NCBI RefSeq assembly: GCF_040807025.1
Contig: NC_090944.1
Span: forward strand, 123,867,738 to 123,931,737
Direction: 5' to 3'
Length of the DNA stretch: 64,000 bases
Source of the DNA: Struthio camelus
Lineage: Eukaryota > Chordata > Aves > Struthioniformes > Struthionidae
Shown here: in pieces, positions 15,201 through 27,279 of the stretch
Position numbering within the stretch: the first letter of the stretch is position 1
Layout: every line of letters begins with the position of its first letter
Made by a program: the position numbers and the translations under genes
The notes under the pieces: generated by a model
The model's database searches: none
Seen by the model: only the letters and a program-made list of their open reading frames with translations
Told to the model about the DNA's origin: nothing

Positions 15201-17929
15201 TTTTCACTGACTTCAGCCTTTATCTTACGTGGAGTGCTTAGTGAGATACTTGCAAGAACTATTTTTTGGTCGTAAAATAAACCCCCCAGTGCTCAGATCC
15301 AGTTATATTCAGTTTCAGTCTCATCCCGTTCTTCTCCTTCGTCTGCGTGTCTCACAAGAAGAAATTCCTGGGTTTCCTTCTGCATCCCTGTCACCACTTT
15401 GACAGGCACCTCTTGGAAGATCCCTTCACCTCTGGAGGTGTCAGTGCACACACCTGCAAGTGAAGTGGGAATTACAAGGCATTTGTCTCACAGCTGTTCT
15501 GCTTCCTAGGCAGGGGCCCTGCAAACGCATAGCATTACTGCCTGCAGAGGAAACCCAGCTGTCCAACTCCTCAGGACTCCATCTAGTGTGTCATTGTCTG
15601 TTTTCAGGCCTGAACTGTGTCTTTCATTACAAGAAAGGTCTCCCTTCCCATTAATCTTGTTGAGCAGCTCTCCTCTCCAAGCTCTACTGCCCACAATTTG
15701 TGATTCCTTATTGCTGAGCATCCATCACACGTAAAATCGGTTCTGAGCACCCCATTACTCACATATTTAGAGATGTCAAAGCAAAGCCTCCATGTAGCTC
15801 CCAAAGCACTTTAGAATTCCCTTCTGCTTTTCCCATCAAAAAGGCAGAAAGGACACAAGCAGACAGCACCTTATTTGAACTGACCAAGGAGGTAGATTTC
15901 CTTATGCAGGAAGTTCTGAAAGGGGGTTGGGGGGAAGGCAAAGAAAAGCAGCTATAACATATGGTACGTGTACAGTTAATGATGCATGAACATCACAAGG
16001 TTTAGTTGAGCAAGGACACAGTCCTGGGTCCTTCAGGTGACTTTTTCAGTGCAAATGCAACTTCTCATGTTGACTCTGTACGGAAACTAAGGTGAGTTTC
16101 CTTTGTCTCATAATTTGTATTAGACCACTGTATATGGCATTTCAGGAGTTAGAAAATACCAGAGCTTTCTTCTGCTCAGCCTGGTCTTCAGTTTGGTTCA
16201 GGGACCAGCTCCATAAACAGTCATGACATATATACATACTGCCATGTTCAGCTTGACAGGTATCGGGCAATCTGGGAAACTTCAGGAAAAAAAAAATCCA
16301 CCAATATGGGGTATTTAAAGAAGTTGCACAGATTCAAAAACTTCCATTACTGGGATAAGCTTTGGAGGGAGGTGGGGGATTCTCCTCCAAATAGCACCTC
16401 CGAAAACTTTGAATTCACACACTTACTACCAAAAAGAAAGAGGATCAAATGATCTCCAGGGACTATCCACTAACAGATTCCCTTTCCCAGCACAAGATTG
16501 CTGTAGTTCACTAATTAATTCATTCATCATAACTCTGCAGTTTGACAAACAGACTTTGTAATCAAAACCTCTTCACCAGCAAACTCCCCCAACCCCCCCA
16601 AGGCTAGCTATATTAAGTGGTAAGCATATGAACACTCTACAGAGAAATAGGAGCAACTAGTTCATTTATATTTCTTCCTCCTCTTATCAGTATAGTTGAT
16701 ACTGCTTTACAAATGATGTAAAGAGATAGGTTACACTGGTAATAAACTTCAGTACATTAAGTCTCAGTACAGACTGGTTGCTGAAGACTTAATATCAGTC
16801 ATAATTATTATCCATAAAATGTTATTGAATCAGGTCTTAAAACTTAATGCTGCTTTCTTTCAGGAGATAAGGACAGTACGCTGGCAAGGCAGAGAAGGAA
16901 ACATTGGGCTTTTGACCAATCTTCACATGATTTAAAGCCATAACCACTTCCAGGGACTAGGCACTTCAAGTGTTATCCCAAAATACTACTCACTGGCCTG
17001 CACAGAGTTCAATGGCATGAATGGATACTCAAGAGGATGTTTTATTTTTGGACTTGATACCACTAACCAGACCAAGGATATAACTGCTCTCTTGCACTCA
17101 GGGCTGGCAAACGCTGCCCCTCCGAGAAAACTGCATTGCACCTCAGACTGTAACACGTGATTACTAAGGGAATCACCTAAAAACTGAGAGGCGCTTCTGA
17201 AAGCTGCAACCTGCTCCGGGAAAAAGCAAGTTGTGCTGCTTCCCAGCCAGCAGAGAGTCCGTCACTCCAAGGCAGTCAGCCTTGTCTTCTCTTGCCCTCC
17301 TGCAGCTGTGGTGTTGCCCCAAGCAGAAGATAACAGTGGTGGGCCAGCGACACGGCCTCCATCAAGGGTCTCCAGCTTCCCTGAGCCTGCTCACAGCCTG
17401 CCGTGGCAGCCTTACCCTAGGCAACACTGGGAAAGGAGAAAACCCGGCAGAAATGGAGAAAGGGGTATGGGGCAAAGAGCACCTTTTCACTTGAGGTGGG
17501 TGACAAGGGAAGGACTCATGAGCGGCTCTCTGGCAAGGGCCAGGCCACTGCTGGGGTCACATGTTTCCCTGGTTACTCAGCAAATACTAATCGTTACATG
17601 GACACCTCCCTGCCCTCTCAAGCGCGGTGGGATTTTAATGGTTGACCACAATATTTAAGGGAGAAGGAAGTCAGAAGACTTAAGTGCATCTCAAGCCAGC
17701 CTTGACTGCAGATTCACTCTCTACCTCCATAATGCACCTGTTGTGCAAAGCAGCCATCGATTTGGGAAGTTTTAAGGAATATTGTATTTTTCAAGTGTAA
17801 CAAGTATGCCAAGGAAATCATGCAGAAGGGTAATAGGAAATACTTAAGGGGAGACCCATTCTGAATTGTCTACATACTGATAAGGCAAAAAATTTCTTTT
17901 CTTAAAGAGTTTTATTAACCTTTTGCTGA

Positions 17930-18260
17930 TGGAAAGAGATTACTGATTGACAGCTAGATGAGGTCAGTGCAGCAATTATATTTCAAATCCTCTTCAAACA
18001 AGCCTCTTGCACAACGTAAGAAAAAAGTTGATGAAATGAGTTTTTACTTAAACTGACTCTTTTAAAAGAATAATTAACCTATAATAACTATTCTGGCCTC
18101 CTCGACAGCCCTGAAAAGTAATCCTTTCTCATTTGTTTCAAGTTTAATTAGCATCAATAATAAAATGTCCCTCAGAAATAACCACTGCATCATGCTATCT
18201 AATGCTGACATACACCATCCTACAAACAGGAAGGCCACAGGGCAATTGCTGAAGATAGAG
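17930..18260. promoter_or_regulatory. Candidate conserved non-coding element in ALK intron 1
   Basis: This unique AT-rich stretch contains a perfect PBX-MEIS/PREP decamer TGATTGACAG (17944-17953), a nuclear-receptor half-site AGGTCA (17961-17966) and several TAATTA/TTAATTAG homeodomain cores (18070-18160). It has no repeat character. The density and type of sites resemble vertebrate developmental enhancers. Conservation was not computed. Confidence 0.35.
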
Positions 18261-18374
18261 AGAGGATCAGCAGATCATAAAATGTAAATAAATACAGTTA
18301 AATATAAATAACACTGTAATTACAGTGGAATGTGACAAAGTCAGATTTGTGTGAAAGGCAAGAGTGGTAAACAG

Positions 18375-18695
18375 TTAGGAGTGGAGAGGACTGGAAGGTG
18401 GCTTTGCCAATAACTGCTGCAGTATTTTCAGCGAGTTACCAAACCTCTCACCTCTAATTTCTTGTTCTTTCTTGACCTTTTAGCTGAAGCAGGGGAAAGA
18501 CATCAGTATTTAGTATATTCTATACAAGAAAACCATATTCAGCACTTGAAGTCTAACATAATCAAATAATGCTTTTTCCATCTCCAGCTTTGATGATCTC
18601 TCTGTAAAATGGATATAATAATGCTTAGCATTGTCACCAGGGCGATAAGGCTTGAAGTACTTTGAGAATCTAAGATGAAAGAGGCTATAAAAAGC
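18375..18695 (+). mobile_element. MIR-like CORE-SINE, nearly full span, decayed
   Basis: The left part (GCTTTGCCAATAACTGCTGC, then GCGAGTTACCAAACCTCTCA) fits the MIR core. The right part (TCTGTAAAATGGATATAATA, then ATGCTTAGCATTG, then AAGTACTTTGAGAATCTAAG and ATGAAAGAGGCTATAAAA) fits the 3' tail. About 60 bases between them are unlike the consensus and may be an insertion. Confidence 0.65.
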
Positions 18696-21124
18696 CCAGA
18701 CATTCTGATGCATCTGAGATAGCCTGTTATTTAATGGGCAAGCTGAAACAGCAGGAGAATGCCAATGTACAAGTACAAGTTCTAGCTGGAGGACTGCTGC
18801 AACGTGCAGAGCTTTGAAGGATTACCAGAGATCTCTAATGTGTGAAATCACAGATATTCAGCTGCATGTCACAGGCAGCACTTGCATTCGGAAGAACCTT
18901 GTGAGTTTTCAGAACTTAGCTAGAAGGAAATCTCCAATGATGCAGAAGTGCTAGAAAGAGTATGAAGTGTGGAAAAACACCACTTGGGATGTGTCTACAG
19001 ATACACATCACTGAGTACACATGTAGATAGATATTACCTTTTCCCAAGTATCAAGAAATACACATTAGAACACATACACAGCCACATTATATCATACTCC
19101 CACCTCACCAATACTATATGCCTGCTTTTTTCCATACTCACCACCAACTGCTTTCTACTCTGGACCCGATCACCTTACACACCATCATCTTCTTTCCCTT
19201 TGCCCAGCTTCTAATTCAGAGATAGAGTCCCAATTGTCTGTCATTGCACAGTTTCATAAGACGTAAGACTGGAGAGAGTTGCTTAGCAGTAAGAAGATGG
19301 GGAGAAGCTTGCAGAAAGAGCCTGCCACTTTTTTACTCACATACAATGCACTGTTGGAGGGGAAATCCAAGCCTGAAATAGATTCAGCATATACCTTCCT
19401 TTTGACAGGAAAGGCAGTTCTTCTGCCTTGGTGTAACCATTGAACTATCACTGAAAAAGCTTTTGAGACTGACAAACTGAACTGAGTTGTTAGACCCAAG
19501 AAGCAGCAGCTAGACCTCTGAAGTTTTAAGCAATCTCACATCCTACCTTCGCTATTAATTTCTGACACCTGAAGCAGGAAACGAGCAGTCACAGACTTTC
19601 TCCCATAGCCCCTGTAGGTTTTCTCTTCCCAGGACAGACCGTGCTGGGCAGCCGGCACCAGCTGGCTGTGGCCAACACCTGTAGCTCCTCACTGCAAACA
19701 GCACCGGCACCCAGCTGCAGCTGCTAAACACACCTTTGGCAGCCAGCACAGGTGGCGGGCAACAGCCCTCCCTGCTCCCCCTTGTGCTTTATGGCTCTAT
19801 GAGTAATGCTGTCTAAAGCCTCACAAATTATTCAAAGGGTGTATCTAAATTTGACCATTTGGCTTCAAGACGGGAGGATGTTTTAATGGTCAAAGTGACA
19901 GCACATAGTTTTTCCCAAACCAAAAACTGAATACATTGTAACATCAAGCAAGCTGATAACACTTTTAAATTTCAAGGGTTTGTTACCACTGAAGTGAAGG
20001 AAATGGTCCTGCGCTTAGCGCTGCAGATGTGGGAGTAAGTTGATATGGTAGGCTGCTTGTTTTAGCCTCTGCTTTAGAAATCTCAGAGTTTGAACTGCAT
20101 CTTACTGTCTTTATTGGGGTTCTTAGAAAGTAAAAGTAATAATAATCAGCAACAAAATAGCGTCTTCTACCATTGATGTTCAAAAGCAATCAAAATTACT
20201 CTCGCTTTGCAGAAGAAATACCTGCCACAAAGGGAATTATTTCATGTCACGTGGCACATCACTCCTCACGTGAGCTTCCTCTCCTCCCTGCTCACTCTGT
20301 AGCATATTCACCGATGACAGCCCCAACATTGCAAGATAATAAAGCTGGAAGTCAAAGCGGAGTTTCATTCTTGCAACTTCCCTCCCCAAAGCACTGAAGC
20401 TCTTCGGCAACAGGTGAAATAAATGCAAAGTAGTAACTGATACGGTATTTTCACACCACAAGCACTACCTCATATTCAGTAAGCAATTTTCCTTGCTTGA
20501 TTCCATTTTTATACAATAGTTTGCTGTTTTCTTTGAAATACCTGTTGTTAGAAAATCTTCTGGAGTCTGTCTCTAGCAGGCCACCAGCTCTTTCTACTAG
20601 ATACAGCTAGAGCAGTTGAACTACATGCCATAGATCCTATATGACTAACAAGTGAGGATGGTTCTCCTTCAGTACAACTGACATAGTTTATAGCTTCTGA
20701 AAGTAGAGATATCGAAGTCTTATCTGTGCTGTCACAGTGGATTTCTGAGTGGCCATGCTGAGCCGGATAGTGACAACCATGAAGACGCTAGGCAGCCTCA
20801 TTCATAAATCAAAATACTCATGTAAATTAGACTTTAGTCTTAAAATGTGTTTCTTGCCTAAATATTTAAACACATAAATAACCTCCAGCCATTCCAGCTT
20901 GTCATTTTAAGCTTTCTGACATTTATTGTTCGGAAGAAAAGAAAGGTCAGACTTATCAAATCTGCATTTATGCTTCCATGACATTTTTCTCCACCCAAAT
21001 TTTTCTGAATTAGAGAGGCAAGACAAATGTGGCACATTTCATAAAGGACCTTTCTCAGCTCAGCGCTGCAGTCTGAACAGCCCCGCTGAGCTCAGGAACG
21101 GCTTCTCAGCAAACAGATGCCGCG

Positions 21125-21245
21125 GTTCAGTGGATAGGAAGAGATCCGGAAGGCAGGCAACCTGAACTGCTCTTTGCCGCTAGGTAGATCACTTGTGCCA
21201 AAAAGTAGCTCGCCTCATCTTGGTACTCTAATTTTGGGGTAGCCA
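21125..21245 (+). mobile_element. Possible tRNA-SINE/MIR head fragment
   Basis: GTTCAGTGGATAGGAAGAGA, then CTGCTCTTTGCCGCTAGGTA and GATCACTTGTGCC, follow the order of old amniote SINE heads ('gcctagtggatagagca...tctgccactgacttgctg'). Weak. Confidence 0.3.
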
Positions 21246-21654
21246 AAGCTGACACTCTGGTCTGATAATTAAAGACTGGAAATGCCCAAACACAGTGCTG
21301 AATTTGCCGCTACTTGTGAAGAAAAATCGTAAGCTGGGCTCCCAAAAGCAGTGTTATCCTAAATTAGTTAGCACTGCTATATTGAAAAGGTGATACCTTC
21401 TTTACCTTAACAAGGCTTGAGTTATCTGTGAAATCTGTGAGTAAACGCTAAATGTTGCTAACCTCCCCTCGCTTTTGTCTTCCTATTTTGGCTAATTCAC
21501 AAACAGTGTCACAAACGCAGATTATATTTTCTTCTCGTGTAATGTTCATGTGAGATGCACAGTGAACCAGACGACCAGATTACTTCAGCATATAATTCAA
21601 TCAGACAGTACAAAACCGCCTTGGATTTTTAAGTATGTCTCCGCATTTGTATAA

Positions 21655-21765
21655 TAAAGCACTTAAGTCTCCCAGGGCACTCCTCTGCTGTAGGTATATA
21701 GTCCCTGTTTTTAAGGATGGGGAAATAAAAGCACAGCAAGATTAGAGAAAAATACGGTTTTAAAA
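21655..21765 (+). mobile_element. Possible MIR/L2-like fragment
   Basis: CCCTGTTTTTAAGGATGGGGAAATAAAAGCACAGCAAGATTAG, read in pieces, resembles 'ccccattttacagatggggaaactgaggcacagagagatta'. The flanks are too decayed to extend it. Confidence 0.4.
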
Positions 21766-23029
21766 TGTGTCATAAATGCTCATTCAAATAAAAAAGTTAA
21801 CATAATAAAATGATATTTGTGCCCCTTTTGGTATGTGTTTATGGATATTTTACTGAATAAGCTTATGAATATAAGAACATGCATAAGAACAATGAGCCAT
21901 GCCTAAAAGTAAAGGAAATCTGCAGAAAACAGACCTGGAATTCATAAACACATTATGGTATAATCCTGACTGCCATCAGAGAGCAGCATCGCTATGTGAC
22001 TCCGGTCCAAGCAAAGCCGTAGGGAATACTAAGTGATGACAGCATGCTTTCCTTGAACCACTGAACATGAGCTGCCAACAAATTGCCAACAAATTTGCAA
22101 AGCCTTAAATCTTTGCGGTCACCATGTACATATTGAACAGGGCACCATTTGTCAAGGGAGACATTTGCTATGAGTTTCCTTGGTGCTCATGGAGTAGTGA
22201 TTTGGTTAGTGACAGGGCAAGCAGGCTAGGAAGGGAAGCCAGGGATGGTGCCTCCCGCAAAGCCAGTCAAACCTATCACTAGGCAATCAAGAGGCATTTA
22301 CAATTCAAGAACCAGCACTGCAGACTGACCAAATCCACATTTCTGGAGAGCACCAGTGTCTGGTGGTCTGGAAGGAGGCCTTATAGACTTAATATGTAGG
22401 GCAGGAAGGACTGGGAAAGATGCTGCAAAGCACACTCGGGATTAGCCATGATTTAGCAGCTGGTGATCAGCATTCAATACACTGGCAGCCAGGAGAACCC
22501 AAGGGTAGGAAAGGAAAAACTCACTTTGCAGTAGTTTAGGTCTAGAGCAAACTCAGCAAGTGCAAATCAGGCCTGCTCTTGAGCTTCGCACTGGTGCAGC
22601 ATCTAGCCCTGCCTGCTGGCCCACAAGCCTAGGCTAAGCACCAGTCACCAGCAGAAAAGAACGGAACCGCTTTGCACTGAAACGAAAGCCTTTCAGGAGC
22701 TCCACTGCAACGCTTCAGTCTTATCCTCTGAGTTCTGCCACTGATTTGTATGAAGAGCAAGATCAGATCTCAGATACACAGTCGAGGATGAGAGAAAAAC
22801 AGAGCGCGACTGGGAAGTGATTGAAGTCTTCTACCAGTTTTCTGAGCAGTCCTGGCTCAGCATGGCCCAACTCCAACCTTTGCTCTTTGAAAGCAGAAAA
22901 ACAAAAACAGAAAATAACAAAAGAAAAATACAACTCAGAGAAGATGATCAAATTCTGGCGCCTCTGAAATACGCGACAGGAATCCTATGGATTTTATTAC
23001 AGTCAGATTTTAGCTTGCAGCGTTGATTT

Positions 23030-23575
23030 CCATTTGCGCAATGTCCATTTTTAAAAACATGTTTTCATTTGGAGTTCTTTCTACTCTTTAGGTAAAGGGT
23101 CCTTCCTGCAGATGAGTGCAGGTGCATGGGAGCACTATCCTGAAGACGCAAAGCCTAATTGCCTCAGCATTATAATAGCATTGATATGTAGTGAATGCAG
23201 TTTCAGGGAGAATACATGCGACAAGTTAATAAAATTTTAGATGAAGGCCACAGTGCAGGAGAAATATTTCCCCTAGCCAGGGGACGAAAAGTTATGCATT
23301 GCTATTCCAAAAACATAATTGGAATGTTAAATCTATTTCATGAATGAAAGTACCTTGACCTTTACAGGGAGCAATGACTCATTTTCATCCCTGCATGCCC
23401 CTTTTTAACGTATTCTTCCCACCTTTGCATATGCAAGAAACAATTAGCTCTCATGGGAAGTTATTTTATGGCCATTTTAGCTTATTACACTCACGAGAAA
23501 CCTATTTGGCAACATTTGGGGCCCAGGTGCCCTACAGTGAGTGAGCTGGTTGCCTGTGACGTTAACGTGACAAAG
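23030..23575. promoter_or_regulatory. Candidate conserved non-coding element in ALK intron 1
   Basis: Unique sequence with an AP-1 site TGACTCA (23375-23381), CAATTA homeodomain cores, ACATAATTGGAATG, and a palindrome ACGTTAACGT (23559-23568) embedded in a TGACG/CGTGAC context. It looks like conserved regulatory DNA by composition, about 4 kb into intron 1. This is a visual judgement. Confidence 0.3.
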
Positions 23576-24724
23576 CACATGCTCTAATGGCTAGGAGGCA
23601 AGGTTTCTGCGTCATTACGGAGGCAGCGCTAATGCCAAGCACCTGCCTCGGACTCACCCAGCCTACGTCTACCCAGGTTGCCTCAACTCTGGGATGAGAT
23701 CCACCAAGACGGTCTGCCCAAGACCTCCGCGCAACGTGCAAAGTGCAGTACCCTACTTGATCTCAAAGTCCTGCGGGTAATTTTAGCCCAGCAGCAGAGG
23801 AACAGCCACGCAAGGTGCAACGCTGATGTTCAGACAGTTCTTTGGTGGCAATATAGAGGCAATTTAGGACTGTTTCAAAGAAGGCTCAATAACCTGTCCA
23901 GAGAATACACAGCTACCAAGATGGACTGTGTTTTGACACCAGGTCACAAACCCTACCCCAAGGTGAGGAGCAAAGCCGGTCACCAATATTGCGACAAAAG
24001 GGTTTGCCGGCAGATCAGTTTCCCGTGGGAAGGTATTGGTTTTGATTAAACTGATTCGGGAAAGGTTTCCTTGGAGGCGGGGATGGAATTTCCAGTCAAC
24101 ATCAAAGAAAATGACAGCAAAGTCACCAGCAACCTGGTAGTTGGGAGGCTTGCCTAAAACATGGGAGGTTTGCAGCACGGTGATGCTCTCTGAGCTTGCC
24201 CCTCCCTTCTTGTGCAATTTTTATTGTTTGTGTTTCCACAAAAAGATTGAAATGAATTTGATTTTGTCCCAGAGAAGCACTAGGGGAAGGAGAGGAAGCC
24301 AGTATTAATTCTTGAAGCATTTCCAAGAGAGGAAAACTGTCTCTTAGCCAATTCTGGAAAGGCCAAGCTGACATAGAAATTGTGGATGGGCTTGGGACCA
24401 GAGCTTCTGAAATTGGAAGCTCTTTTTTGCAGGGTACTCCATTCCCACAAGGATGAGTGCATGTGAGAAATCTGGCATTGAGAATATTTGCAGAAAGCCC
24501 TATAAAAATTCCCGTGAACTTCATGGTTTGTCTGTTAAACAGCAGCAGTCCAGTTAGTACATCTTTTACTAATTGTTCAGTAACACACTGAGGCAAATTA
24601 CATTACATTGCTTTGTGCAAACATGTTGTTAGAAAGGAAAAGAGTTCACTCTGGTTTAATATCTTTAAGCCAGTATCAGGGAGTGTAACAGTTAAGGAGA
24701 ATAGAGCACTTTTAAGGGACTCTT

Positions 24725-24768
24725 CCATAACCCTTAAAGACAATGGGAATTGAGCTCCTTGCAGTTTT
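24725..24768 (+). repeat. Possible fragment of old amniote repeat
   Basis: CCTTAAAGACAATGGGAATT followed by GAGCTCC resembles 'cattgaagtcaatgggaattgagctcctaa' from the same repeat vocabulary. Weak because it is short. Confidence 0.3.
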
Positions 24769-24893
24769 TTCTCATCCTAAAATATATTTCAGTCTCCATT
24801 CATATGGAGGATAATTTTGCCAAAATAATTTAGCAAGGTAATTACATCTTTCCCTGGGAAGTACGGCAATGCTGAGCCTCTCTAACAAGAAAG

Positions 24894-24911
24894 AAAAAAA
24901 AAAAAAAAAAA
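24894..24911 (+). repeat. A18 homopolymer
   Basis: Eighteen uninterrupted A bases. The sequence before it is not a recognisable retroposon. Confidence 0.9.
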
Positions 24912-25190
24912 GCTAAATATGCCAAAATAAGTGAGGCAGCTTTACATTATTGATGGTAGGATTGTGTTGCTTGCAATCCATTTCCAATTAACTTAAGCAA
25001 TGAAGGCAAGGCTCAGTCGCCTTAGGAAGGGCTTTAGCTAAGCCCCGCACACATTAGCTGCAACGGCGTTAATAATGGCTGCATTCCTCACGCTTACAGG
25101 CTGCTGGATGTTATCACCGTGTCAGCACGTCCTGCTATCGGCAGGGCTATATGGCACGAATTGAAGTATGGCAGTGACACATGGTGTTCA
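24910..25190. promoter_or_regulatory. Candidate conserved non-coding element in ALK intron 1
   Basis: Unique stretch with TTACATTATTGATGG, CCAATTAACTTAAGC and GCGTTAATAATGGC, which are homeodomain-type cores, in sequence without repeat signs, about 2.2 kb from exon 1. Weak inference. Confidence 0.25.
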
Positions 25191-27272
25191 AACAGGCAGT
25201 ATCTTCACAAAGCAGAAAGAATGGATTTTTAATGTGTTTAGCAAACCCACGTTACAAACCTAATGCAAAGTCATGTAATAGCCTAAGTACACTAAGTTTT
25301 CATTGCTAAAAAAGCAGAGTATAATTTTATAGCGACACAGCCTATGCATGTTATGCACGTTGGTGTAAAATTCAAGGGGAGACTCGGATTTTTAGAGATT
25401 AGGAACCTCTGTTAGGAGTGGTTATTGCTGTGATACAGGTAGATGAGGTCAATATTCCTTCTTCTCTCTTCCTCCTATTCCTGCGTCCCCTATGATTGAC
25501 TGTGTATGACTATATTGCAGTAAAGACTGCAGAGCCGTGTCTCCAACGTGATTTTACAGGGGAATGCCTAACTACTAGTCACCTATCTGTAAAAGTATGC
25601 ATTTCTTCTCAACAGCGAAGACAACGTCCAAAGCCTGAAGGGTTACTAACTTTAGTTAAAGTTCCATCTGCCTTGTCTTCCTAAGACCAGAGCACCTTGT
25701 TAGTCCACACGGACTCCCTTCGCCAGGGTCACAGACACACCTTCATCCTCACAGAGGGCAAGTGCACGCTCTCCAGCCCCTCTATTACTAAAAGCACTGG
25801 GTCTAAGCTGGCATTAAAAGCTAAAGCTACATCTTAACTGTCCAACGGTGAAGCAAGACAAGTGCACCTCACAATAAATTCCCAAATGATGAAAACAGCA
25901 AGCAGGTTTTTCTGGGTTTTTTGGTTTGTTTTTGACCTCGCCTGGCCACCTTGTGGTAGAAAGTACCTCTGCCTTACCCCTGCCAGAATTCGTACAGGAA
26001 GATAACCAGGGCATCTCGTGCCAGCCATGAGTATAAGACTGGATCACATAGACCCTGCTCTGACAACCTGCTTTGATTTTGGCGTCAGGCAGCAAGGAAT
26101 GATATGAGTTCAGTTTGCACTTATTCCAGTTGCTGGCCCAGCTTTTCAGTGGAGCGTCAGAAATCAGTTGCTTCAACTTTGTATTCAAAGCCCAGCACTG
26201 ACTTGTCTCACCTCTTGTGAATTTGCTTAAGTATACTCCCTGGTCCATTAACTAGGTGGCTACTCAGGAACGCACCATTGACTTCTACATAGCTTCATGA
26301 AAGCTACCTAACTTAATTCACTGTAACAAATTATTTGACCCTGCAGTCCTATAGGTACTACATTCTTTCAGTGGGACAGCCTGAATAAGAGCTAGTGTTA
26401 AAGGTAAATCGCATGCACAGAATGGAAAGCTTTCTTGATTACTAGCCCAAAGCAGAGACTTGATTAGAGGTAACGGAGCTGCCCCGTATCCTGACTGCAA
26501 ATAACTGCAGTCTGGAACCAATATTTTAAGCCACATTCTTTCTTCAGAAAAACACCAGTGGTAAGTGAGGCTCCTCAGATGAATAACTTTTTGTCTTACT
26601 GGATCTCCTACAGTGCAGTTCGCTAAGGATGCTCAATGATTTTTGATAGAAATTAACCCAGTTTCAGATACATGAAACTCAGAGAAGCACCAGCTCCACG
26701 TACATGTTTATGTGTTAGCCCATTACCTTGTATCTTTAAGAGGAGAAATAATACTGTCACGTATCACTATCAGCAGTGACGTATCGATCTGCTGGTCAGC
26801 TCCGCTTTGGACGTGTTTCTCCTATTCCCTGAGGTCTGCCTGCACATAACCTGGGGATCGCTTGCTGCACTTGCGTAAACTTGCCCCTTCTAAGATGGCA
26901 TTTTTAAGTTTCCAAGAGCCTTATCTCGCTCTCCGCAGAGCAATGAGGGCTTTGCCCGTGGGTTTTGCATGTGGCCGCCAGGCACAAACGAACCCTTCGC
27001 GTTTCGTGCAAGCCCTCGGCGCTTTCGGAGCGTGGCCCCGCGGACCCGCCGCTGCATCTCTCAGCCGCCAAGGGGAAAGCCGCGACCACTTCCCGCATCT
27101 CCCCCCGCACCCACGGGGCTAGAGCAGCGACGGGGCGACCGCGTGGGCGGGCCGGGTGTTTGCCGAGGGTGGGGAAGGCGCAGTGGCTGCGCAGGGCGCG
27201 GAGGGCAGGGCCGGGCGGCCGGGCGGCCGCGGGGATGGGCGCGGAGCGGGGCGCGGCGGCATGCAACGCGCA

Positions 27273-27279
27273 GCTCACC
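27273..27279 (-). other. ALK: Splice donor of ALK exon 1
   Basis: Read on the minus strand the junction is GCAG|GTGAGC, a close match to the vertebrate 5' splice-site consensus. The last exonic base is at 27279 and the invariant GT at 27278-27277. Protein similarity to ALK stops just at this point and the open frame beyond it turns into unrelated Arg-rich sequence, which supports the boundary. Confidence 0.9.

Larger units (their letters stand above)
1..27278 (-). other. ALK: ALK intron 1, 5' portion (continues beyond position 1)
   Basis: Everything downstream of the exon 1 donor to the window edge belongs to intron 1, which is also very long in mammals. I see no further ALK exon: nothing resembles the MAM, LDLa or later domains. 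The sequence is mostly unique and AT-rich, except for the CpG-island shoulder above about 26960. It contains simple repeats (AT/AC at 1733; G runs at 2729 and 8331; T run at 10762; A run at 24894), a few decayed MIR-like fragments (18375, 21125, 21655), and unique stretches that look conserved (17930-18260, 23030-23575, 24910-25190). In 1-2700, 2750-8100, 8400-10700, 10800-17900 and 18700-21100 I see no other structure I can name. Open frames here reach 157 codons, but none resembles a known protein. Confidence 0.88.

Noticed and set aside
17233..17658. 141-codon plus-strand open frame in intron 1
   Set aside because: It overlaps another frame (17231-17494), shows no domain or recognisable similarity, and lies in a slightly GC-richer patch where longer chance frames are expected.
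23678..24049. 123-codon plus-strand open frame with retroelement-like composition
   Set aside because: Gln/Arg/Trp content briefly suggested a retroelement fragment, but no reverse-transcriptase, integrase or gag motif could be found.
25814..26248. 144-codon minus-strand open frame in intron 1
   Set aside because: No recognisable domain and it overlaps a second frame on the same strand. Most likely chance.
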